A DNA stretch of 64,000 nucleotides from Mesorhabditis belari. Lineage: Eukaryota > Nematoda > Chromadorea > Rhabditida > Rhabditidae. The notes beneath the pieces were generated by a model. It ran no database searches, was not told the DNA's origin, and was given only the letters and a program-made list of their open reading frames with translations. The stretch spans positions 2,604,501-2,668,500 of the forward strand of contig CAUEEP010000731.1 in assembly GCA_958450365.1 (NCBI GenBank). The letters are read 5' to 3'. Below are positions 25,720 through 35,789 of the stretch, piece after piece. A program made the position numbers and the translations under genes. Numbering within the stretch: the stretch's first letter is position 1; each line of letters begins with the position of its first letter.

Positions 25720-28700
25720 ATGGGTCCACGCGGCAGTGGAGCGATGAGGGGCAGAAATGGCCCTTTTCGTGGACCGAGACAAAGGGTAGGATTTTCTATC
25801 GCGAAAATCTCATCAATAATGGTTTAGTCTTTCAACAATGATGCACAATATGGATATGCGCTTGAAGAGCCGAAGAAAGAGGCACCGCCAAATAAGAAAA
25901 CCAAATTCGCGGAGAGCGAAGACGAGGAGGAAGATGTGAAGGTAAAGCTTATGTGGTTAACGTTGTAGATATCTTTGAAATATGAACAGTTGCAATCTTA
26001 GGCGGATAAATTGAGAAAGGTAAAGATGATTGTTAGTTATGAGAAGTTTCTGGAACAAATTCAGCAAACAATCTGGAGCAAAAAACTCTGGACTTTAAGC
26101 AATAACACTTTCGTTTTACAATTTACTGGTTTATTTCACAATTTTAGCCCAATTCCCCGAACAAGGCCGTAGGGGGTGATGAGGATGGGAAACTCGCGAA
26201 TCGCCGTAAATTCGAGAATTCTCATCGAAAACCGTGGAGACTCATCGTGAGAAATCTTAACTTCAACGTGAGTTTTGCAAATGCCAGCTTTAAATTACTC
26301 TTAAATTGCCTATTTGATAATTTCAATGAGAAATTTGCAGAATTAACATTCTTAAGGGAATATATTAACGTTCTTTGTTTTAGACAAAAGTAGCCGATTT
26401 GCAAAATGCAGCTTCGAAGTTTGGCCCGTTCACCGAGATTGTACTGCCAAAGTGCAAGGACGAGAGGTTTTGTTTACTTGAATCTTTTAAAGTTTTCAGC
26501 AAATTTTAGATATCCCAACTCTTGTGCGGGTTTTGCCTTCATTCAGTTCAAAGACCGAGAAACGGCAACGAAATTTAAAGAGGTGTGACTTTTATTCGTA
26601 AACTAGTTAATTACTAGATAAGTCTAAGCAACTTAATTGAGCACTCAATGAATTAACATCCATAACAATGAATTTTTAGCACTACAATCAAAATCCGCTC
26701 AACAATCGACCGATTGCCGTGGATTTCGCGCTGGATAAGGACACTTATGCGACTTCAACTTTTGAAGGTACTACCTGTTTTTATTGGATTATTAAGCTTA
26801 TACAATTTTAGAACGAAAGAACATGAAGACGAAGGTGAAAGATGAAGAAAATGAAGATCAGAGGAAAAATGTGAAAAAACAGGTCGGAGTTGGCTCAATT
26901 TTTGTTTATTGTAAAAATTTTAGGAGAAGAGTGAACCCGTCGATGAAGAAGAATCGGATGAAACGATTGAGGAAAGCGAAGATGAAGATGAGTCGATGGA
27001 TGATGAAGATGAAGACGAGGGAAAAAGTGATGAAGAGTCGCCGAAGAAAGGAACATTTCCGAAGAAACCCCGAAAAGAGGACACAGCTATTGCCGAAGGG
27101 CGAGTGCTGTTTGTGAGGTGAAATTTGGTATTCATTATACATATTCATGCTGAGTTTACAGAAACCTCTCTTTTGACACGGTTGAGGAATCACTGGAAAA
27201 GGAGATGGTGAAATTCGGAGAGGTGAAGCTGGTGATCATCTGCAAATTCGCTGACTCGGGTCACTCAAAGGGAACGGCTTTTGTCCATTTTTCGGCAAAA
27301 GAAGAAGTTTTTGGGTTCAAATTGTTTTAAAAAGCTTGTATTGTTGTAGGCGGACAAATGCTTGCGCGCATTGATGGGTGGAACGATTACGATTGATGGA
27401 CGGACGCTCGGCGGATTTGTGGCGATACCGCGGGGAGATGCGCAGAAGATTGAGAAAGAACATCTGACAAAGGTTGTCTAATTAAGTTTTATTTATTAAT
27501 TGATTGACTTTGATTCAAGGCACCAAAAGACAAAAGGAATTTGCACCTCCTGCGTGCTGGATGGATTCGTGAGGGCACCTCGGCGGCAGCTGGAATGAGT
27601 GAAAAAGGCAGGTGTTTTGCCCTAGTTGAAGGGCTAATAGTTGTTAGATAGCTGAATACGTTTTGGATAGCTGAACATTTGAAATTGAAATGTATTTTCC
27701 TGTTACAGTATCAACAATTGTATTTAGATGCGCAAAAACGGGTGCAACTTACTGCGGCCGCCAAGAAGAAACTCGAGAATTTGCATCATTTCGTATCGCC
27801 GACTCGCCTCGTTGTGCACAATTTACCCATGCATGTCGATGATAAAGGACTCAAGAAGTCAGAGATTTATTTTTCTGGCAGAAATTATAATGTTAGTATC
27901 CGCTTCATTCGAACAATTACAATTTAGATTATGCCAAAATGCAGCCGGTCGAGTGGAGGCGATGGTTATCGAGTGTCGCATTTGGAGGGATATGGGCAAA
28001 TTGGACTCAAATGTTGATGCTTTTTTTGTATTTTAAAAGTTATTTATAGGGGAAACCGAAATCTCGAGGGTTTGGCTTTGTGGCCTTTAGTGAACACGTC
28101 GATGCGTTGGCTTGTTTGAATGTGAGTGACATTTTACCATGAGTTCTAAACAAAATGATTTAGAAACTCAACAACAACCCAAAAATCTTCACAAATGACC
28201 GACGCCCAATTGTCGAGTTCTCGATTGAAAATTTGGAGGTTTCATAGAAGGATTTTTGGCAATTGTTCTCATCTTTAAATTTAGGCGGTGAAGATCAAGG
28301 AACGCAGAAAGTTGAAGTCCGACTTGGGCAGGAAAGTCAACGAGAAAGAGCTACAGGCTCATATCAAGACACAGGTTATTGGAATATTGTCAAGCTTTCT
28401 GTAAAAAGTTCTTTTAGGTTGATCAGTCGAAGAAGGCGTTTAGCAAAGGCGGTCAGAAGCCAATTCCGAAATTCTTGGGACCAAAAATGCGACATCGGGA
28501 TCAGACGAAGAAAGGCGTAAGTGTGTTTACTCTATTACGATACAAAGTGTACAGCATTCGTAAACAAAGCTCAGTCATATTGCATCATATAGTTTGTCAT
28601 CTTTCCAGAAGGACAATTCGTAACTTTCCAAGAAGAAATTCCTTATGAAACCGAGCGTATTTTGCACATCCCATAGTCATTTACTAGTTTGTAGTTTCAT

Positions 28701-28848
28701 GTGAGTAACAATCTTTTAGGCGACAAAGAAATCGGCTGGAAAGAAGAAAAAGAAAGAGCCAACCGTTGGGGGCGGAGATTCGGCAGTGAAGAGGGCAAAG
28801 AAAAAGACAAACAAGAAAGAGGTCACAAAGTATTTAGCGTTCGGTTAA
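25720..28848 (+). CDS. rbm-28: RBM28/Nop4-type nucleolar RNA-binding protein
   Basis: Three RNA-recognition motifs are visible. RRM1 has RNP2 LIVRNLNF and RNP1 CAGFAFIQF; RRM2 has LFVRNLSF and KGTAFVHF; RRM3 has LVVHNLPM and RGFGFVAF, the last followed by NNNPKIF...RRPIVEFSIEN as in human RBM28. A Gly/Arg-rich N-terminus, a very acidic linker between RRM1 and RRM2 (about 26.93-27.06 kb) and a Lys-rich C-terminus (KKSAGKKKKKEP) complete the architecture. The family works in the nucleolus in 60S subunit and snRNA-related biogenesis. Start ATG 25,720, stop TAA 28,846-28,848. An 18-nt exon (ADKLRK) lies at 26,002-26,019. The join between the exon ending GAAAAAGGCAG (27,611) and the exon beginning TATCAACAATTG (27,709) is out of phase by one base with the canonical sites available, although both sides match RBM28. 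Confidence 0.9.
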
Positions 28849-29243
28849 ATCCCATTTTTGTTCATCATTTTGTTATTTTTGTTACCTGTTATCCACGAAT
28901 TGTTATTGTTATCTCTTTGTTAAAGTTTGTTATAAATATTTTTGTCAGTCGGGGTTTTGGGTGAAATGGTTGCAGTAATCAAAAATATCTGATTTTTGTG
29001 AAATTTTAGTTTTTGTTTTTTTTGTGAAATTTTAAAGTGCACTTTTTAAAAATTAGGTCTTCGTCAAATTTTCCATTTATTTTTACATTTGTATTCTACT
29101 GTTTTTTGCATTTAAACTCACAAAATTTCGAGCTTATTCTCCTTTTCAAAACATAAATTATGTGCTATTGGATTGAAGAACGTTTGCGAAATCTTTTGTT
29201 CACTATTTTTGCTCATTTAGACGTGCAAATCGTAGTAAACGGA
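28849..29243. other. Intergenic region, RBM28 to glutathione peroxidase
   Basis: T-rich sequence without a coding frame, holding the RBM28 3' UTR. It ends at the possible upstream first exon of the peroxidase, which is preceded by TCATTTAG. Confidence 0.45.
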
Positions 29244-30700
29244 ATGCTCCAGGTTGGGAATATCATTCGAAATGGTCAGTTTTTTTAAAGAAAAGTGCAG
29301 AAAGCTTGCGCCGAGATGCTGAAAATTCTCAAGCAAAATCTAGTTGGCACACTCACTTTTTCTCATCACTTATCATTCATTAATCTCTTTTTTGCTTGTT
29401 TGTGCTGATCGCCTTTTTTCGACTCTGGTATCATTCTGAGATAACAGCAGCCACGAAAATTTCCCCGGAATGCCCTCATTTAATCGTGTTTTCACACTAA
29501 AACTTCGAATGATCGTTTGTGAAAATTTTCATTTTTTTCAGCAGTCTTCCGAGGTCTTCACGTCTCCGCATCCACATCGCAAATGTCGCAACATTTCTAC
29601 GATTTTCAAGTCAAGGATTCGCAGGGAAATCCGGTGAAGCTTGGCGATAAGTACAGGTAGGAATTTGAATTTCTTTATTGAGCTTTGTTATACCTAAATG
29701 TAGGGCTCGTGGTGGGACTTTTTGTTTCCCCGGTTCAGAGTTTAAAATCAGAACAAATGTTGAGAGGTTTCAACCTTATGCACCGGGTTTTTAGACGAAA
29801 TGACGGGTGACTAAATTTGATTTTGTAAAATTTATTTGAGCAGATTTAAATTTCACTTTTAGAGGCAAGGTGGTCATCGTGGTGAATGTCGCTTCCGAAT
29901 GTGGGCTGACCAATGCGAACTACACTCAACTCAAAGAGGCGCTCGACAAGTATCACAATCAAGGACTTGAAGTATGTTTAGCTGTGTGTTGCTGAACTAA
30001 CTGATAAGTTTTCAGGTTGCCGCTTTCCCTTGCAATCAATTTGGAGGACAGGTTAGTTAGTTTGATGGCAACTTTGAAAATTTTATGTTTCAATCAACTT
30101 TTTTCATTTAGGAACCAAAATGCGAGCTCGACATCAAGAATTTCGTCGCCAACAAGTTTGCGTTTGAGCCAGATCTCTTTGGCAAAGTGAACGTCAATGG
30201 AAACGACGCTGATCCATTGTGGAAATTCTTGAAGAAGGAACAGGTGAGCTTTAACGGACTTTCAGAATTCATTGTCTCAAATTATTCTAGTCAAGTGTTG
30301 GATTCTTGAAGGTCAGTCAAACTTAGATTAGTCTAACATAATTTCACTATCTATATCTTGTCATCAGAAATGTTTCAAATTTTCCAGGGTGGTACTCTCA
30401 TTGATGCTATCAAATGGAACTTCACGAAATTCCTTGTGGATCGTGAGGGAAATATCATCAAGCGGTGAGAGTTTTCTGTTTTTTTTAAAAAACCCAAAAC
30501 TTTTTCCACCAAAGTTTTAAATTTCCTAACCACAAGATTTGCGCTTTAAGAGCTACCTATTTTGACCGCGAAATTTGCATGAAACCTATCAAGTTCTCTC
30601 TAATCTGCTAAACTTTAGTTATGCCCCCACTCACGAGCCAAAGGATATGGTCAAGGATATCGAGAAGGCCCTCTCAACTCCCGCGGGAACAAAGCTTTAA
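29244..30700 (+). CDS. gpx: Cys-type glutathione peroxidase, mitochondrial and cytosolic starts
   Basis: The catalytic region reads [13 protein letters not shown] with a TGT cysteine where many animal enzymes use selenocysteine; the partner Gln ([10 protein letters not shown]) and Trp/Asn (KWNFTKF) are present. It reduces hydroperoxides using glutathione or thioredoxin. Two starts are possible. The ATG at 29,583 gives a 169-residue cytosolic form. An upstream exon (29,244-29,274), preceded by TTTAG, splices in frame to 29,542 and adds [20 protein letters not shown] plus STSQ, a basic, Ser-rich, acid-free leader typical of mitochondrial import. Exons: 29,542-29,656; 29,863-29,971; 30,016-30,051; 30,112-30,243; optional 30,291-30,311; 30,388-30,464; 30,619-30,700. 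The 21-nt optional exon keeps frame. Confidence 0.9.
30291..30311 (+). other. Candidate 21-nt cassette microexon of gpx
   Basis: TTATTCTAG, then 21 nt encoding SSVGFLK, then GTCAGT. Both neighbours are in phase 0, so inclusion or skipping preserves the frame between FLKKEQ and [10 protein letters not shown]. Skipping gives the spacing expected of the family; inclusion inserts seven residues into a surface loop. Confidence 0.4.
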
Positions 30701-31314
30701 ATGGATTTTTCGTGTGTGGATTGGTTGAGTATACCATTACTTTTTCTCTTTTGAAATGTTCATTTGTGATCATTTAAGTATGTGTAAGTTATTCTCTTTT
30801 TTTGCAAATAGTCCATCTCATTTTTTTCCGCCCGGTCTTTTTTGTGTTGCGCACTTCACTCTAACTTATGTTTTTTGTGATTCGTTGAAGCGATACTGTA
30901 TAGTGATGAGACTTCGAAAAAACACGTGATTAGTCAAGAATAAATTGTATGTAGTGTCTTCAAATGCAACTTCAATAGTTTTAGGCAATTTACTGTATTT
31001 GGAGAGGAGAAAAGATTTGGGTGGGAATTAGAATGGTCGGGTGTTGCGGTAATTATCCAGTACTGAAATTGGCGTTCGGCTGACGATCACAGTGCTTTTT
31101 TCTCGATCTTGCGTGCGCGGAGCTTTTCATATTGGTATTTTCCATTCTATAGTCTGTAGTTGAGTCGACAATGAGATGGTGTAAACATTTTGGCTCAAAG
31201 TGCAGAAAAAAGAACAAATTTGAAGTGAAATCATTTATAACGGAGAAGAGCTGTATTGTTAATTTAAAGTTGCAATTTTGAAAAGAAGCACAAATTCTTA
31301 TTTTGCTTTCAGGA
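30701..31314. other. Intergenic region, gpx to BRAT1-like gene
   Basis: Holds the gpx 3' UTR and polyadenylation signal. No convincing coding frame in the remainder; a minus-strand open frame at 31.05-31.44 kb is the shadow of the next gene's first exon plus AT-rich sequence. Confidence 0.5.
30939..30944 (+). promoter_or_regulatory. AATAAA polyadenylation signal, gpx
   Basis: AATAAA about 239 nt after the gpx stop codon. Confidence 0.55.
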
Positions 31315-34300
31315 ATGGGCGATGAGGAGGAGATCATCGAACGGCTCGACGAATTCCTCATGCAAGTGCGCCCCCTTGACGAGTTGCCCCACTCGTTCGA
31401 TGACACGCTGATCGATAAACTCGTCGAGAATATCACGCCGAATGGTAGGGTGTTTAGAGCTGGATACTGGTGTACGCCAATATTTTTGTATTGTCCCCGA
31501 GTTAAAGCGCAAATTTCGAGTGTAAGTATGGCAAGGATACGTCGGATAACTTAAAAGTGAAGGATTTTATTGAAAAGACTTGAACTTTTGGATTTGATTT
31601 ACTTTGGTTGACTGCAGCTTTGTTGGATTGTAAATTTTGCCCAAGAAGAATCACTATTGGATAATAAAATCTGATAAACTTGATAACAAAGAACTTGAAC
31701 TTGATAGCAAAAATCATATCGGAATCTCAGCCGTGTTTCTTGGGGTAATTTGTAAGTAGAAACAACAAAGTAGATATTATTAGTTATCAATTATACGTGT
31801 TCTACTTTAGATGCTATCATCAAACACACGCTTTCGCTCGTCAACGAGGAGGTTTTCGCGAAAAATGGAGCCGTCACTGCTAAAATTCTGATCCGACTTG
31901 TCGATAAATTGTTGGTTTTTAAAAGTTGAATTGATTAAAGTTGTTTTAGCTTGACGTTGCGAGTCGTCGACTTTGATGCCCGGCTTTTGTTGAGGATATC
32001 GACCTCGCTTCTCCGTTTGCCCAATCATCCGAGTGTTTGGAGTGATGTTCTGGCGCTGCTCGTCAATCTCATTAAACGGGAAACGGAAATGGGAAGGATT
32101 GGGGAATTGCGAGAGGATTTGAAAGGTAAAGTAAACTTTGAAGCCATTGGCGTTATCTCGTACTTGGAACTTGACCTAAAATAGCAATCAAACTGACTTT
32201 TCTTTGCCAATTGGTTTAAATCTTTCACGTTTTGTTTTACGATTTACTTTAAGCACGTTTAGATATCGTTAAATGGATTCTCAGAAGGTTGCCCGAAGAG
32301 AGTCTTTCGTTGTTTGTCCGGAATCGCATCGAGCACCTCGTTTTTGTCCTTTCTCAACAATTCATTGATGACTTTATGAACTACATCACGACATTGTTGA
32401 GTGAAAATTTGTCACCAATTATCAGGTTTGTTCATGCTAAAAATTTTGGATCATGGTCAATTTTTAGGGAGAGCTACCATCGCATTTTGACGCATTTTCT
32501 CCAAATTCGGCCAATGAACGACGCGAAGTTTTTGGAAGTTTTCATCGATTCGGTCCGTTTGAACGTCACGATGACCGAGGCGTCAATCATCTTCTTCAAC
32601 GAGGTTATGAAGTAAGTTTTGAGTTAAATTGGCTAAAAATTAAGCAAAGTTTTCACAGGAAATCTTTGGAAAGTTAATCAGGGTTTTGAAGTGTTTCATA
32701 AAACTTTCTCGAGATTTTCGATTTAAAAAGCAAAAAAGTTCGCTCCTGGATGGGTTCGAACCATCGACCTTTCGGTTAACAGCCGAACGCGCTGCCGATT
32801 GCGCCACAAGAGCACGTGGAAAGAAGGGAAATTGCGGGGTTGTCCGCCGGCGGGGCGCCTCTTTCTTTCTCTTTGCTTTTTTTCTCTCTGTTATTGAGAG
32901 TTTGTTGGGCTCATCGGGGGAAATTTGTGGCTAAAACTCATTAATGCCTTGAAAATTTTGATAACTAGCTTTAGTTTCTACATTTTTCTATACTAATTCT
33001 GTTTTTTCTATATATTCTGTGGAACTTTCTTAAGGGCCTTGCCTCTTCAAAACCTATGTATTAGAATTCATTTTTAAAGACATTTTATCATATAAGTTTT
33101 AAATAATAGCTTGTTTTTGTTTAGACAACTCCCGCTAGCTGACGTATTGCCGATTCTACTCAGCTCACAATGGAGATTGCCCTGTCAACGACTGAATGCT
33201 ATTGTTTTATACATGGAAACGTGAGTTCTTTAAATAACAGGGTGCTCCAAAAAAAGTTTTCAAAACGGAATTCCTCAGAATTTCTGGTGGCTAGAAAGTA
33301 GTCGGTGTGGTGTCATCGTGAATCATTTGTGCACTAAAATTTTTCATATTTTTGTAAATACAGAATGTTCAAAAAAGCCAGTTCCCCTTAATTTTCCAAA
33401 AAATTTCTAGTGGCTCTTGGTGAACGTTATGGTGCCAAAGTGAATATTTCGGGCTGGAAAATTTGATATTTTTTCACTTTTTCCTCATTTTATGCATGAA
33501 ATTTCTGAGCCACCATGGTCACCACCGCCATGAGACTTTAAACCTAATGAAGAATAAACGAGATAAACCCTGTTTTAGGATCAATGATCTGCCGAATGAA
33601 CTGCTCGCCGCACTTCGCGTTTCTCCGTTGTTGAAGTTGGAGCACTTTGTTCGAGTTTTTCGCGTCCACAAAAACAAGAAAGTTTGTTTGTTTTAAACTT
33701 TGTTAATGGAGAATTGCAAGATTAGCACCGAGTAACTATTTTGAAAATGATAACTGTTTTTTATTTAGGACATGTTATCTTCGTTGCCTGAATGGATTTC
33801 CGTTGTTGAACGGATTTTCTCGTCTCCTCGTCCTCCAATCGATCTCCTTCCCGATCTCGTTCATCTATTTACCGCACAATTTTCTTGCTCAATCGACGAA
33901 TGGATGCCGATTCTTGTGCTCGTTTTGCGCAATATTCTGGTTGGTTTTTAGCTAGTTCTGAATTTGTGAAGAGTTTAGCATGAAGTAACACATAAAGATC
34001 TCCTATTTTAGAATAAAACTGTTGTTTTCGTGTCATTGCTTTCGTCATATGCACTATCGCAACTCGTCGACGCAAAGATTCCTTGGGAGATCATCGAAAC
34101 GAAAGTGCGAGACGGGTTGATGGGCAACGATTGGGAGAATCGTGATTCGGCCGTCGAAATCGTCATGTACAGTGCTAAGCATGACAGGTTTGTGCTTAGA
34201 AAAATGGGTTGTGAAAGATTGTATCATTTTAGACAATCTCCCTTGTGCGTCCATCTCGACGAGATCGCCGAATTTGTGCCGAAAGACGGTTCACCTTATG

Positions 34301-35189
34301 TAAGTTTTTTTTTCTTTGAAAGTGAATCTGGTGGGCTAGGAAATTGGAGAATATCTCTTTTCATAATTTCACAAGTACACAGTTCATTGCAGGTACGTGC
34401 CTCATCCCTTCGCTGTCTCGACGCGCACTCCCATTCACTCACTCGACAACTTGCGCACGAGAGATTGCTCAATGATTCCGAGCCACAACCACGGTATTTT
34501 ACTTGACCTGTTCTCTAATGAAATCAAAAGGCAGACCATGATGCAGTATTAGTAATTTTCGTGCTGTACTAGTGTTTGAAGAACATAAAGAACGATTCTT
34601 ATTTTTCTTAAGCCTTGAAGCGGCTCGGGTATTTCGATCGATTCCCGTCACTTCGACGGACGATTGGATCTTCTTCATTGGAAACCTAACAAAATTGCTC
34701 GGTGATGCCGATTATGAGGTGTGTTTTATTTCTGTTTTTGTATTTGTTGATCAATACGATCAAATAATACATTTATTGGTTAGAGGTTGTTTAAAACAAA
34801 ATGGCAAACCGTAAAGTACTTTTTCCGATGCAGGTCCGAAGCGAGGTGGTGACCGTTTGCGATAAGTGGATGAAAATGGGATCGGATGATGAGGAAATGC
34901 GCAAAAGTATGATCGATCAACTTTCACAATGGACAAACGATTCGGAAATCGGCGATCACGTGGGGGTTTTGAATGCTTGAGGTTAAAGAAAACAAACTGT
35001 GGCTAATTGGAGCATCCACAATTATGCAACAGTACCAAATAGTCGAGTGCAACTATATTTTGCTTCTTTCAGGTGAAAGCCGTCCTCTCACTTCCCGCCG
35101 AGACGCGCAAAGATCCAACGATGCATTTGTTGATCGACATGATTCAAGGTTTGGAAATGCCCGATGACGACACCATTGATTGTTATTAG
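31315..35189 (+). CDS. Helical-repeat protein, probable BRAT1 homologue
   Basis: About fourteen exons encode roughly 700 residues that are almost entirely amphipathic, leucine-rich helices (for example RLLLRISTSLLRLPNHPSVW, EEIMRKS-like helices and LEAARVFRSIP...DYEVRSEVV), the pattern of HEAT/ARM repeats. The length fits BRAT1, and the chain ends DDDTIDCY. As I recall, BRAT1 ends in a conserved Asp-Cys-Tyr-like tail that enters the INTS11 nuclease active site in the INTS9-INTS11 assembly; that comparison is from memory. The start ATG 31,315 follows TTGCTTTCAG by two bases, a likely trans-splice site. Stop TAG 35,187-35,189. The intron between 32,612 and 33,124 carries a tRNA-Asn gene on the other strand. 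If not BRAT1, it is another HEAT-repeat scaffold. Confidence 0.75.
32741..32813 (-). tRNA. trnN-GUU: tRNA-Asn (anticodon GUU)
   Basis: On the minus strand a 73-nt cloverleaf starts GCTCTTGTGGCGCAATCGGC and has acceptor GCTCTTG closing with CAGGAGC plus discriminator G, anticodon loop CTGTTAA (anticodon GTT), and T loop GGTTCGAACCC. The A box TGGCGCAATCGG and B box GGTTCGAACCC are intact and a T run follows the 3' end. It closely resembles nematode tRNA-Asn. It sits antisense in an intron of the BRAT1-like gene. Confidence 0.95.
33235..33480. repeat. Two diverged tandem copies, about 115 bp each
   Basis: CTCCAAAAAAAGTTTTC...TTCTGGTGGCTAGAA...GGTGTCATCGTGAATCAT is followed by a diverged second copy GTTCAAAAAAGCCAGTTCC...TTCTAGTGGCTCTTGG...GGTGCCAAAGTGAATAT. 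Both lie in one intron of the BRAT1-like gene. Identity is modest. Confidence 0.35.
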
Positions 35190-35789
35190 TGACACTTTTC
35201 GTTGTGATTTTTTTCTTTTCCGAGATTTGTTGTAGTTGATTTTTGACCGGTGTTTTTTAAAATTTGTACTCTGTTCTATTTTTTTGTTTAAAGTGGATAA
35301 AGTATTTATTCTGGTTGGATAAATGTAAGTTCTAGCCAGCTTTTGGGCAGACCTAGGATTGGAGGGGGAGGGGGTACTTTCGATTTTCGAAATCAAGGGC
35401 AAGGTTAAAATCAAGTTATTCAGCCAACCAAGCGAATAAAAAATGGTAAAATCATGTTATTCAGCTGACTTTTTTGCCGTTTTACTTTATTTTGCTTCTT
35501 TTTGACCGTTACTAGTTTAAATTTATTAATTTTAAAGAAACAGGACAGAATGGCATACGACTGGATTAATTAAGTGAAAAGTCTGGTGGGTCTAGTCTTT
35601 TAGTTTTTAAATTTAAATCAACCAGAGGCCTAGGCTAGTGCTTTGTTGTCAGACTGTCTGGGAATAATTGCAGAGATGAGCCAAACTTGGCTGATGCAAC
35701 TCGACACCAAACAAAATATGGACTGTTGATAGGGAATTTATCACAGATATTTACATAGAAAAATCCCTGATATTCACAAAATATCAAGA
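35190..35789. other. Convergent 3' region between BRAT1-like and NAGK
   Basis: The plus gene and the minus gene end towards each other here. An AATAAA at 35,435-35,440 serves the plus gene. A short direct repeat, AAAATCAAGTTATTCAGCCAA and AAAATCATGTTATTCAGCTGA, is present near 35.41 and 35.45 kb. No coding frame. Confidence 0.5.
35435..35440 (+). promoter_or_regulatory. AATAAA polyadenylation signal, BRAT1-like gene
   Basis: AATAAA about 246 nt after the stop codon of the BRAT1-like gene. Confidence 0.45.

Noticed and set aside
29863..29971. Selenocysteine codon in the peroxidase
   Set aside because: The catalytic codon is TGT (Cys), not TGA; no SECIS element is needed or seen.
32686..32934. 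Plus-strand open frame of 82 codons
   Set aside because: It runs through the tRNA-Asn gene and intron sequence, so it is not a protein gene.
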